Of a DNA stretch of 64,000 nt, positions 8,820-16,990 are shown one piece after another. The stretch is from Lachnospiraceae bacterium (GTDB lineage: Bacteria > Bacillota > Clostridia > Lachnospirales > Lachnospiraceae), in contig CAAGQC010000100.1 in NCBI GenBank assembly GCA_900771995.1, positions 4,166 through 68,165 of the forward strand, read 5' to 3'. Below the pieces are notes generated by a model. The model did no database searches, was not told the DNA's origin, and saw only the letters and a program-made list of their open reading frames with translations. The first letter of the stretch is position 1, and every line of letters begins with the position of its first letter. A program made the translations under genes and the position numbers.

Positions 8820-10581
8820 GGTTCTGACCTCCCTCCTGTGTATTCTGCGCATCGGCGCCGTCCGCCTGTGCCTCATACAGTCTCGCATACTCCGGGAACT
8901 TCTCCAGGATCTGCTCATGGGTTCCCGCAGTCACTTTTCCGTCCTCCATCCACAGCACCTGATCCATCTCGGGGAACAGGTAAAGTCTGTGGGACAGCAG
9001 GATCACGATGCTGTCCGCCGCTGTTTTTCGCAGATTGGCGAAGACCTCTTCCTCCGTCTTGCGGTCCAGTGCGGAGAAAGGATCATCCAGGATCAGGATC
9101 GGGCGCTTATGACACAGGGTTCTGGCCAGTGCCAGACGTTGGGCCTGACCACCGGAAAGCCGGACACCGCCGTTTCCAACGATGGTATCCATGCCGTCCT
9201 CCATCTCTGCCACCTCGCCGTCGAAGCAGACAGCTTTCAGATACTTCTCCGGATCGGCATCATCCCCCAGCAGCACATTGTTGCGGACACTGTCATTGAA
9301 CAGTTCCGGATCATGTCCCAGATAGCCCACCATGCCGCAGCGCTCCGGTTTCGTCATCTCCGATAATTCTTTTCCGTGGAAACGGATCCGGCCCGTATAA
9401 GGGTATTCACACAGGAAAGTCTTGCCCAGCGTGGACTTACCACAGGCCACCGCCCCGGTGACACCGATGATCTGGCCGGGGGATGCTAACAGATTGAAGT
9501 CCTCATAGATCTTCTCTCCGCCGGGATAAGCGAAGCTGACATCCGATACTTCCAGCACCCCGGAGGACTGCATCTTTACTGTATCGTCATAGGTTTCTTC
9601 CTTCATCAGCGGTTTGATACGCTTCCAGGACACCTGTGCCTTATGTACCGCATTGAACAGCTTCGCCGCACTGGAAGACTTCACGGCAAGCTTTGAAAAG
9701 CAGGCCAAAAATGTGGTAAAAGCAGCCACATCCCATGCTTTCCAGCCGATGCCCAGCACATTTCTGCTGCCGAAATAAAGGATAAACAGCACGCCAGTCA
9801 TAGACAGGATCCGGTACAGCGGCGGAAATGCCGTGCTCCAGATATTGGCTCTGACTGCGGATCTCTCATAGGCAGTCAGATTCTCCTCATAGGCCTGCTG
9901 CCGCTCCTCCTCACAGCCGTACACCCGGTAGGTCACCGCATTGGTGGCCCGGTCCAGCGTCGCTGCACTCAAAGCCCCGGACTGTTCCTTATACGCAGCC
10001 CCGGTGCGCTGTACATTGCGCTTCATCTTCTCCGCCACTACGAAGGACAGAGGCGGGAACAGGATGCTTAAGATGGCCAGCCGCCAGTCGTAGAAAAGCA
10101 GCATCACCGCATAGGCCGCCAGTGCCACACCGGTATCGAAGACCTCGGTAGTGAACTTCCGCATACCTTCCACACAGTCATCCACATCGAGGACCGCCTT
10201 GGTCATCACATTTCCGGCGCCCTCTTCCTCCAGTTCCGCCCGGCTCTTGTGAACGAGGCTGTCGTAAAGAGTCTCTTTCATATCTTTGTTTATATTATTG
10301 GCAAACCGCCGCACGTAGAAACGCTTGAAATAACGGGAAGCCTGCACAACGGCAATGGATACCACATACGCGATCACCAGCACCAGCATATCCCGGTATC
10401 CGGCATTGCCCCCCAGAATATCCACCAGACATCCCGTCATCCGGCCTTCAAACCATGGTCCCGCCAGAAGCCCCAGATTGTAGATCAGTCCGGAGACCGT
10501 TACCGCCAGAAGTACCGGCCACTGGGCTTTGAAATAATACAGAATCTGATCTTTTTTTGCTGCATTAGATTTCTGTTTCAT
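8806..10581 (-). CDS. Heterodimeric ABC exporter subunit with degenerate Walker B
   Basis: Partner half of the exporter encoded just downstream; 591 residues with six membrane segments (about 20-310) and a C-terminal ATPase. Walker A is GAVACGKST, the signature LSGGQ is canonical, but Walker B reads ILILDDP, with aspartate where the catalytic glutamate should be. Together with the altered signature of the partner, this gives one consensus and one degenerate ATP site, the known design of heterodimeric exporters such as TM287/288 and BmrCD. The ATG at 10581 (MKQKSN) was chosen because AAGGAG lies 9 bases upstream; an earlier ATG at 10617 lacks a good site. No regulator gene is adjacent, but a palindrome overlaps the presumed promoter. 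Confidence 0.92.
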   Translation of the reverse strand: MKQKSNAAKKDQILYYFKAQWPVLLAVTVSGLIYNLGLLAGPWFEGRMTGCLVDILGGNAGYRDMLVLVIAYVVSIAVVQASRYFKRFYVRRFANNINKDMKETLYDSLVHKSRAELEEEGAGNVMTKAVLDVDDCVEGMRKFTTEVFDTGVALAAYAVMLLFYDWRLAILSILFPPLSFVVAEKMKRNVQRTGAAYKEQSGALSAATLDRATNAVTYRVYGCEEERQQAYEENLTAYERSAVRANIWSTAFPPLYRILSMTGVLFILYFGSRNVLGIGWKAWDVAAFTTFLACFSKLAVKSSSAAKLFNAVHKAQVSWKRIKPLMKEETYDDTVKMQSSGVLEVSDVSFAYPGGEKIYEDFNLLASPGQIIGVTGAVACGKSTLGKTFLCEYPYTGRIRFHGKELSEMTKPERCGMVGYLGHDPELFNDSVRNNVLLGDDADPEKYLKAVCFDGEVAEMEDGMDTIVGNGGVRLSGGQAQRLALARTLCHKRPILILDDPFSALDRKTEEEVFANLRKTAADSIVILLSHRLYLFPEMDQVLWMEDGKVTAGTHEQILEKFPEYARLYEAQADGADAQNTQEGGQNHAAK

Positions 10582-10651
10582 CCTCTTTTGCTCCTTCTTC
10601 CACGTGCTTTGCCCCATTGGTAAATTCTTGCCTCTTTCCGCAGCACTACAT

Positions 10652-10706
10652 AAAAAGATGTACTATCCTCTAATTTAGATAATAGTACATCTTTTTCGTC
10701 TGTCAA
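10652..10706 (-). promoter_or_regulatory. metF terminator hairpin overlapping the exporter promoter
   Basis: Perfect 15-bp inverted repeat (10652-10666 and 10682-10696; arms AAAAAGATGTACTAT and its complement) ending in a T run on the minus strand, so it works as terminator of metF. TTGACA (10701-10706), 16 bp and TATTAT (10679-10684) form a promoter for the ABC exporter operon whose -10 and spacer lie in one arm of the repeat. The repeat could therefore also be an operator. Confidence 0.65.
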
Positions 10707-10723
10707 TGTATTTGATCACTATC

Positions 10724-11593
10724 TCAGGCTTTCAATATCTCCGACAAATTCCTCTGGATTCCCGCTGCCACATCCGGTTTATTCATGGAATAGACATGAA
10801 CGTGTTTCACACCGTTGGCCAGCAGATCGATGATCTGATCCGTGGCGTAGGCGATCCCGGCCTGTTTCATGGCTTCTGGATTGTCTCCGAAACGATCCAC
10901 GATATTTTTAAAGCGCTCCGGCACATTACAGCCGGACAGCTTCACGGCATTTTTCACCTGTACGCCGCGGGTGATGGGCATGATCCCCGGAATGATGGGG
11001 ACTGTGATACCAGCCTCGCGCACACGATACATGAAGTTGAAGAAAATATTGTTGTCAAAAAACATCTGTGTTGTCAGGTACTCACATCCGGCATCCACCT
11101 TCTCCTTTAATCCCTGAATATCCGCATTCTTATTGGCAGAATCGGGATGTACCTCCGGGTAGCAGGCACCGCCCACACAGAAATCCCCGTTTTCTTTGAT
11201 AAAACGCACCAGATCCGATGCATGGGAAAAATCCAGGAACACCTCTCCCTCATAATCCTTCGGCAGGTCGCCCCGCAGTGCCAGAATATTTTCAATGCCT
11301 GCCGTCTTCATCTCCGCCAGAGCCGCGCTGATGCTGTCGCGGTCAGCACAGACACAGGTCAGATGTGCCACGGTGGGAACTTCGTACTTTTTCTGGATCT
11401 CCTGTGCCAGCGCGATGGTATGTCCCTTGGTACTTCCACCGGCGCCGTAGGTCACGCTCATGTAGGCCGGCTGTAATGCTGCGATCCCTAAGGCCGCTGC
11501 CTCTACGTTTTCGAAATCCGTGCTTTTCTTCGGAGGAAACACCTCGAAAGAAATCGTTGCGGTATCTTTGTTTAAAACGTCTCTGATCTTCAT
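10724..11593 (-). CDS. metF: 5,10-methylenetetrahydrofolate reductase
   Basis: Reduces 5,10-methylene-THF to 5-methyl-THF for methionine synthesis, a flavoprotein TIM barrel. The 289-residue product has the family start ISFEVFPPKK (residues 12-21, with the catalytic Glu), VTYGAGGST, and the NILALRGDLP folate/FAD-site motif. The ATG at 11593 (MKIRDVL) matches homologues; AGGAAGG lies 14 bases upstream. A longer GTG start at 11632 would overlap the relQ stop by 4 bp but has no spaced ribosome binding site. It is last in the pdxY-TIGR04076-relQ-metF operon and is followed by a terminator. Confidence 0.95.
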   Translation of the reverse strand: MKIRDVLNKDTATISFEVFPPKKSTDFENVEAAALGIAALQPAYMSVTYGAGGSTKGHTIALAQEIQKKYEVPTVAHLTCVCADRDSISAALAEMKTAGIENILALRGDLPKDYEGEVFLDFSHASDLVRFIKENGDFCVGGACYPEVHPDSANKNADIQGLKEKVDAGCEYLTTQMFFDNNIFFNFMYRVREAGITVPIIPGIMPITRGVQVKNAVKLSGCNVPERFKNIVDRFGDNPEAMKQAGIAYATDQIIDLLANGVKHVHVYSMNKPDVAAGIQRNLSEILKA

Positions 11594-11628
11594 GTTGGTC
11601 TTCGTATCCTTCCTTTTGTAATCCGTAA

Positions 11629-12366
11629 TCACCCTTTATTGTCCCGTAAAAAGATGGGCAGAAAATCCTGTTTTTCCTCTTCCGCGGTCTCACTCTCCGC
11701 GATGATATTCCGGATATTCTGCATCCGCTTATCCAGTGCCGCACTCTGCTGTGCACAGTCGTAGAGTTCGTCCTTTAAGAACTTCGCCTGGCTCTCCGGG
11801 ATATTTTTCTTATATTGCAGCTTGTGTTCCAGGCTGGCCCAGAAATCCATGGCGATGGTGCGGAACTGCACCTCCACATAGACCAGCTTCTTCGTATTCT
11901 GTAAAAAGATCGGCACCTGCACGATCAGATGCAGGCTGCGATAGCCGCTCTCCTTGGGGTTCTTTATATAATCCTTGCGTTCGATCAGGGTGATATCATC
12001 CTGTCGTAAAAAGCTCTCCGCCAGTTCGTAAATATCATCCGGAAACGAACAGATGACCCGGACTCCGGCGATGTCACGGATATTCTCTTCGATGCCTTCC
12101 AGCGTCATGGGGATATTTTTCCGGCGGATCTTCCGCAGGATGCTGTCGTAGGACTTCACTCTGGTCTTGATGCCCTCAATGGGATTGCGGTCATATTCCA
12201 GAGAATACTCCTGATTCAATACCTTGAATTTCGTCTCTACCTCCATGATCGCACACTGATAATAAGACATCAGTTCATCCATGGGGCGCTTGTTCTTCTC
12301 GATAAGATCCAGGAACTGGTCTGAGAGTAAATGCTGTTTAAAAAATCTGCCTCTGATGGTATCCAT
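11629..12366 (-). CDS. relQ: Small alarmone synthetase, RelQ type (GTP pyrophosphokinase)
   Basis: Stand-alone (p)ppGpp synthetase that transfers pyrophosphate from ATP to GTP or GDP. The 245-residue protein consists of one RelA_SpoT synthetase domain (about 40-180), with RVICSFPDDIYELAESF, ESGYRSLHLIVQVP and YVEVQFRTIAMDFWASLEHK, and a helical C-terminal tail for oligomerisation. There is no hydrolase, TGS or ACT domain, as expected for the YjbM/RelQ class rather than Rel. The ATG at 12366 follows GAGG with 8-base spacing. It sits 3 bp after the small TIGR04076 gene and 35 bp before metF in one operon. Confidence 0.92.
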   Translation of the reverse strand: MDTIRGRFFKQHLLSDQFLDLIEKNKRPMDELMSYYQCAIMEVETKFKVLNQEYSLEYDRNPIEGIKTRVKSYDSILRKIRRKNIPMTLEGIEENIRDIAGVRVICSFPDDIYELAESFLRQDDITLIERKDYIKNPKESGYRSLHLIVQVPIFLQNTKKLVYVEVQFRTIAMDFWASLEHKLQYKKNIPESQAKFLKDELYDCAQQSAALDKRMQNIRNIIAESETAEEEKQDFLPIFLRDNKG

Positions 12367-12369
12367 TTT

Positions 12370-12636
12370 TTATTCCTCATCGATCCGTTCAATTTTAAAT
12401 ACATTCAGTGTATCCACATCGGGACAGGCGAACACCGCTGTCCCCTTTTCATTGCCGGGAATCTCGCCGCCGTACCGTAAGATATCCACATAGGGAAATG
12501 CCACATGCATGGCCATAGGGCAGAGATTACCGCGTTCTGTATCAAAATCATAAGAATCCCCGATCTTATGCCCCCTGTGGCATCCCATCGGCCCTTTCCG
12601 GTCGATCAGCGTGATCCGGATCTTCGGTCTCTTCAT
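12370..12636 (-). CDS. TIGR04076 family small protein
   Basis: 88-residue protein of the TIGR04076 family, function not established. Visible landmarks are GCHRGHKIGDSYDF near residue 18, CPMAMHVAFPYVDILRYGG in the middle, and a C-terminal segment beginning FACPD. The conserved Cys and His residues might bind a metal, but that is a guess. It has no signal or membrane segment. Its ATG overlaps the TGA of pdxY by 4 bp (12633-12636), so translation is coupled to the kinase, and relQ starts 3 bp after it ends. Confidence 0.85.
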   Translation of the reverse strand: MKRPKIRITLIDRKGPMGCHRGHKIGDSYDFDTERGNLCPMAMHVAFPYVDILRYGGEIPGNEKGTAVFACPDVDTLNVFKIERIDEE

Positions 12637-13460
12637 CGGTCCAACACCTCCAGACAGGTCTCCAGCGGAATGCCCTTGAACTTATCGACATTCTCCGCAT
12701 TTTCCGCAATCATGGTACGGACAGCATCCATAGCTTTCTGTGTGGCAGCATGCAGGCCTTCTCCCGCCAGAATCTTTGCCATGAATATAGCGGAAAAAAT
12801 ATCTCCCGTGCCGGGGAATCGCACCGGAATCTCCTCAAAATCAATACGGAAATAGTTACCCTCTTTGTGGTCATAGCCTACTACAGCCTTTTTGTCTGAA
12901 TTCCTGACAACAGCACTGGTGATTACCACTGATTTTGCTCCCAGAGCCCGCAGGGCATCGATTATTTTGTGATAGGCTTCCTCGCTGACACCTTCCGCCT
13001 CATAGGCTGTTCCGGTCAGATAGCAGGCTTCCGTATAATTGGGTACGATGTAATCTGCCACGGAGACTAACTTTCGCATCAGTTCCACAGTCTCTTCCGA
13101 CATTCCGTTATACAGCCTGCCGTCATCACCCATGATCGGATCCGTAAACACGGTAACACCTTTTGCCGCATTTTTCTGGCAGAAATCCGTTACCATCTGG
13201 GTCTGCTCCTGGGATACGATAAAGCCTGTGGATATGGCATCAAACCGGAAATCCAGTTCCTTCCATACCCCCAGAGTATTTTTCATATATTGCGTGGTAT
13301 CCAGAATGTCAAACTTACCGTAATCCAACGTATTGGATACGATGGCCGTGGGCAGATTGTAGGTCTCGTATTTCAGATAGGACAATACCGGCAGCATCGC
13401 CGAAAGCGCCACCTTGCCATAGCCCGCCAGATCATTGATCAGTAACACCTTTTTCGCCAT
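12633..13460 (-). CDS. pdxY: Pyridoxal/pyridoxamine kinase
   Basis: Ribokinase-superfamily enzyme that phosphorylates vitamin B6 vitamers with ATP. The 275-residue protein begins KKVLLINDLAGYGKVAL, has DPIMGDDGRLY (metal and phosphate contacts), VPNYTEACYLTG, and the anion-hole motif GTGDIFSAI with the catalytic aspartate near residue 232. These are typical of PdxY-like pyridoxamine kinases in Clostridia. The ATG at 13460 has AGGAGAAAACAA immediately upstream. It is the first gene of the pdxY-TIGR04076-relQ-metF operon. A related hydroxymethylpyrimidine kinase (ThiD) is less likely, because the N-terminus and the long non-barrel arrangement follow PdxY. Confidence 0.88.
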   Translation of the reverse strand: MAKKVLLINDLAGYGKVALSAMLPVLSYLKYETYNLPTAIVSNTLDYGKFDILDTTQYMKNTLGVWKELDFRFDAISTGFIVSQEQTQMVTDFCQKNAAKGVTVFTDPIMGDDGRLYNGMSEETVELMRKLVSVADYIVPNYTEACYLTGTAYEAEGVSEEAYHKIIDALRALGAKSVVITSAVVRNSDKKAVVGYDHKEGNYFRIDFEEIPVRFPGTGDIFSAIFMAKILAGEGLHAATQKAMDAVRTMIAENAENVDKFKGIPLETCLEVLDR

Positions 13461-13490
13461 TTGTTTTCTCCTGTGTGACTTTTTGGTTAT

Positions 13491-13519
13491 ATTATATACA
13501 TTCTGTCAGCATCCTGCAA
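13491..13519 (-). promoter_or_regulatory. Probable promoter of the pdxY operon
   Basis: Minus strand TATAAT (13491-13496) with TTGCAG (13514-13519) 17 bp upstream. The -10 is perfect, the -35 weak. It lies immediately downstream of the terminator of the preceding gene. Confidence 0.55.
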
Positions 13520-13524
13520 TGTCG

Positions 13525-13554
13525 AAAAAACCGGCCATGTCCTAACACGGCCGG
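13525..13554 (-). terminator. Terminator after the yesN-like gene
   Basis: Minus strand stem CCGGCCGTGT with its partner (arms 13545-13554 and 13531-13540, one G-U pair), 4-nt loop, then six U (13525-13530). It separates the two-component genes from the pdxY promoter. Confidence 0.9.
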
Positions 13555-13570
13555 GTCCTCTTTTCGAAAC

Positions 13571-15055
13571 TCAGTTTTTCAATCTCTTCCGATACCCTGC
13601 CGGGGTCTCCCCGTAGGTCTTCTGGAAGGCATCGTTAAATGCTCTGGCATCGCCGAAGCCGACGTCCATGGCGATCTCGTAGACTTTCTTGTCTGTATCC
13701 AAAAGCTGCGTGACCGCATGTTTCAAACGGATCTGGTTTACATAATCCTTGAAATTTCTACCGGTACTTTTTTTGAAAAAGCTGCTGAAATAATAGGGAT
13801 TCATATGTACTTCCTCGGCAAGGACGTTCAGAGACAGGCTCTCTGCATAATGAAGTTCGATATATTCCAGCGCTTTATTGATATCTTTCTTATCGTTCTG
13901 TGCCACCGATTCTCCCAGTCCATCGTATACCCCGTCAATCACCTCCGTGAATACCTGCTCCATCTCGGAGAAGCTGCCGCATGCTCTCCCTTTCTCCAAC
14001 AGTTCCTGCTGCTTCGGAAATGCCGCTCTGGCACCTTTTCCGCTGAGTATCTCCTCCAGCGACCGGATCATCGTACAATAGTAGAACAGAGCATCCTCTT
14101 TTCTTCCGTTGGACAGTCTGCATACCATCTGCCGCCAGTGGTCCAGTCCGTCCCGGATCAGTTCCCGCTGATGGGACAGGATCCCCTCTGCGATGGTATT
14201 TTTCACCTCTTCCGTACTCTGCAATTCCGTCCTGCCCAGAAAAGGAGTCTCCTTCCATGACATCACCGAATATTTCATCTGGTCTGCAAAAAACAGGTAG
14301 CCTTCCTTCTCCACACATTTCTGGAACATCTCCGGAATCTCCTGCATAGAATGGATCTCATCGCCACAGATCAACAGTACCTGATACCCGATGGCACTCT
14401 CCGCGCCCTCCTTGAGCTGTTCCAGTTCCTCCGGCACATCCCCGGAACCGTTCTTCTGCAGAACGACCACGATACGGTTCTCCTTCTGGAACACAATGCC
14501 ATCCTTCTGCTCTTCAAAATATTCCTCCAGAAAACTCAACAGAGAAAACTGGATCAGATGCCGTACCTGTTCGTTCTCTCTGTGCCGGAACACCGGATAG
14601 GCACAGACCGGCACATAAATCCGGTCCTGTTCTGCCGTATCCCCGGAGAAATCCATATTTCCCTTATAGGTCACACCGGGCTGCGTGGGTGTCTTCACAC
14701 ATTTTTCCACCGCTTTCAGAAGTTCCTCCCGTATCACCGGTTTCAACAGATAATCCGTCGCTCCGTAATCCAATGCTGCTTTGGCATACTCGAATTCCTG
14801 AAATCCACTGATGAAAATAATGTGCGTCTTGCATTGCAGGCCATGACATTCCCGGATGATATCCACACCGCTCATGCCGGGCATGGAGATATCCAACAAT
14901 GCGATCTCCGGCTGATCCCGCAGAATTGCGGCAAATGCACTTTTCCCGTCCTCGTATTCCCCTATGATCTGAATCCCCAGCTGTTCCCAGTCGATCAGTT
15001 TTCGGATTCCTCTGGTGATCACCGGTTCGTCATCCGCCAATATCATCTTTATCAT
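13571..15055 (-). CDS. YesN-like response regulator (REC-AraC)
   Basis: DNA-binding response regulator for a sugar transport system. Residues 1-120 form a receiver domain with the acidic pair in LADDE, the phospho-acceptor Asp55 in LLDISMPGMSG, and the conserved Lys in LLKPV. A middle region of about 270 residues has no clear family. The last 100 residues are an AraC double helix-turn-helix with the typical VGFGDARAFNDAFQKTYGETPAGYRK. The start overlaps the sensor kinase gene by 26 bp. As in other YesMN systems it most likely controls the adjacent ABC importer; the operator is not evident. Confidence 0.93.
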   Translation of the reverse strand: MIKMILADDEPVITRGIRKLIDWEQLGIQIIGEYEDGKSAFAAILRDQPEIALLDISMPGMSGVDIIRECHGLQCKTHIIFISGFQEFEYAKAALDYGATDYLLKPVIREELLKAVEKCVKTPTQPGVTYKGNMDFSGDTAEQDRIYVPVCAYPVFRHRENEQVRHLIQFSLLSFLEEYFEEQKDGIVFQKENRIVVVLQKNGSGDVPEELEQLKEGAESAIGYQVLLICGDEIHSMQEIPEMFQKCVEKEGYLFFADQMKYSVMSWKETPFLGRTELQSTEEVKNTIAEGILSHQRELIRDGLDHWRQMVCRLSNGRKEDALFYYCTMIRSLEEILSGKGARAAFPKQQELLEKGRACGSFSEMEQVFTEVIDGVYDGLGESVAQNDKKDINKALEYIELHYAESLSLNVLAEEVHMNPYYFSSFFKKSTGRNFKDYVNQIRLKHAVTQLLDTDKKVYEIAMDVGFGDARAFNDAFQKTYGETPAGYRKRLKN

Positions 15056-16880
15056 CGGGATTTTCTCCTTTCTCTTCGGTATTCCACGGCAGTACCACGC
15101 AGATCATGGTGCCTACACCCACCGTACTGGTGATCTGGATTCCGTACTCTTCGCCGTACAGATAACGGATACGGTCATGGACGTTCTTCAGCCCAATGCT
15201 CTGCCAGTTATACTGATTCTTAATGCCGGGAGCATCTCCCTCCAACAGTCGGAGTATCTTATCAATACTGTCCTGATCCATTCCCACACCATTATCCATC
15301 ACTGTGATCTCCAGCGTATCCTCTTTCCTGTGAGCCTCGATCATAATACTTCCGCTTCCCTGTTTAGGTTTGATGCCATGCACATACGCATTTTCCACCA
15401 GCGGCTGAAGGATCAGCTTGGGTACCTGGATCATGGAAGCGCCCTGGGCATTGACCATCAGCTTTACTTTGCCATTGATCCTGCAGTTCAGCAGATACAC
15501 GTATTTCCGGACAATAGTAATCTCCTGTTCCAGCGGTACGAGATCCTGCATCGGGCCAATGATGTAATGGATCTGCTGCGACAGTGCCTCGATCATCTCC
15601 GGGACCTTACTCTTCTCCTCATCCTCCAGTGCCGTCATCCGTATGATTTCCAGTGTATTATACAGAAAATGAGGATAGATCTGGGATTTCAATGCTGTAA
15701 GCTCCGCCTCGTTCTGTCTTATCTGCGCCAGATAGGACTGATCGATATACTTTTTCAGTTCCCGGCTCATCTCATTAAAGCTTTCCGACAGAGCTCCGAT
15801 CTCATCCGAGCTCTGTACCGGAATCTCAATATCGAAGTTACCTTTTCCCACTTTTTTCATCTGGTTCACCAGACGCTGCATGGGTTTCGTCAATCTATCC
15901 GAAAAATAGAAGGAACCGGCAAACAAAAGCAGGATCGACAACAGGATACAGCCATACATCAGCTGCTGCATTTTTCGGATATCGGAAAATGCAACTCCCG
16001 CATCCATACAGATATATACCGACAGACCATATTTTTTCCCGTCTGCGGAAACGACAAACCAGTTCCTGTCATTCTGAATCTCCTGAAGATTCTGTGCCAG
16101 ATTACTTCCGATGACGTCCTCGTTATTGCTGTAAAAGCATTTTCCGTCCTCATCCACCACATAGATCTGTTCATTACCGTTAAACTCAACACTCCCGAAG
16201 ATCCTGTCTATCCTCTTGATATCCACATCCAGAAAAAGGGTTGCCACATAAGGCGTTTTCCCTACCGGTCCCCGCAGGTCAAAATAGTTTCTTGCCACAG
16301 TAAATACCTTATCCGGATTACCGTAATAGTACGCTGTGGTATGCGGAGGGATCAGCATCAGTTTCTTATTGTCCTTGTCCAGTTCCCCATATTCCACCAG
16401 TTCTTCAAACTTCTCTTCGTTATTGAAAAAAGTGTTATATACGCTATAATGAAATGCCAGATCTTCTTCTCCATTTCCCGAAGACAAAACATGAACACTG
16501 TTGATGTAGTTGTCCACACTTTGCAGATATTGCAGAAATCCCTGCATATCTCTCTGTCTGTCCGTCTCCATGGATTCCGGCTCGTATTCCTCTCCGGTCA
16601 GAATCTTCCGGAAATGATCGAAAGACAAATAGCTGTCCGCGCCGTTTCCCACACCCAGATTATAAAAATAGGGCATCTGTGATATGGTATTATAGCTGTC
16701 CAGCACCGTCTCCATACCCGACAGTACATATTCCGATGCCTGCTCATACTGTATGCTCAGCGCTTTTGTATAATCCCTGATCATTTTGTTGGCAATAAAT
16801 GTCGTCAGCAGGAGCATAGGCAAAAGCCCCAGCAATATCATTGTAAGGGCAAATTTGTGATAGAGATTAAAATGTTTCAA
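15030..16880 (-). CDS. YesM-like sensor histidine kinase
   Basis: Membrane histidine kinase of the LytS/YesM class. The 616-residue protein has a membrane segment at about 10-31, a double-Cache-like extracellular sensor (about 35-300), a second membrane segment at 303-327, HAMP (about 325-380), and a His_kinase domain with the phospho-acceptor His404 in IYPHFLYNTLE. A C-terminal ATPase follows, with the N-box ending in ENAYVHG and VMDNGVG. The start is a TTG at 16880, supported by GAGGGG 8 bases upstream and by the membrane segment beginning at once. It follows the ABC importer genes and overlaps the response regulator gene. Confidence 0.93.
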   Translation of the reverse strand: MKHFNLYHKFALTMILLGLLPMLLLTTFIANKMIRDYTKALSIQYEQASEYVLSGMETVLDSYNTISQMPYFYNLGVGNGADSYLSFDHFRKILTGEEYEPESMETDRQRDMQGFLQYLQSVDNYINSVHVLSSGNGEEDLAFHYSVYNTFFNNEEKFEELVEYGELDKDNKKLMLIPPHTTAYYYGNPDKVFTVARNYFDLRGPVGKTPYVATLFLDVDIKRIDRIFGSVEFNGNEQIYVVDEDGKCFYSNNEDVIGSNLAQNLQEIQNDRNWFVVSADGKKYGLSVYICMDAGVAFSDIRKMQQLMYGCILLSILLLFAGSFYFSDRLTKPMQRLVNQMKKVGKGNFDIEIPVQSSDEIGALSESFNEMSRELKKYIDQSYLAQIRQNEAELTALKSQIYPHFLYNTLEIIRMTALEDEEKSKVPEMIEALSQQIHYIIGPMQDLVPLEQEITIVRKYVYLLNCRINGKVKLMVNAQGASMIQVPKLILQPLVENAYVHGIKPKQGSGSIMIEAHRKEDTLEITVMDNGVGMDQDSIDKILRLLEGDAPGIKNQYNWQSIGLKNVHDRIRYLYGEEYGIQITSTVGVGTMICVVLPWNTEEKGENPDDKDDIGG

Positions 16881-16907
16881 GCAAGTTACCCCTCTTATTT
16901 TTCTTAC

Positions 16908-16954
16908 GAAAACAAATAACTATTCAGAGCCATATTTCATGACTCCGAATAGTT
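16908..16954 (-). terminator. Hairpin after the first ABC importer operon
   Basis: 12-bp stem (arms 16943-16954 and 16918-16929, one mismatch or wobble) with a 13-nt loop, followed on the minus strand by ATTTGTTTT. The T tract is interrupted, so termination is probably partial and some transcripts may continue into the two-component genes. Confidence 0.6.
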
Positions 16955-16990
16955 ATAGCATAACAAATTCCTTAAATTTCCGCAACTCGC

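Noticed and set aside
15015..16682. 555-residue plus-strand frame opposite the YesM-like kinase
   Set aside because: The minus-strand kinase has all expected motifs; this frame has none and is rich in His/Ile/Leu as expected for a shadow.
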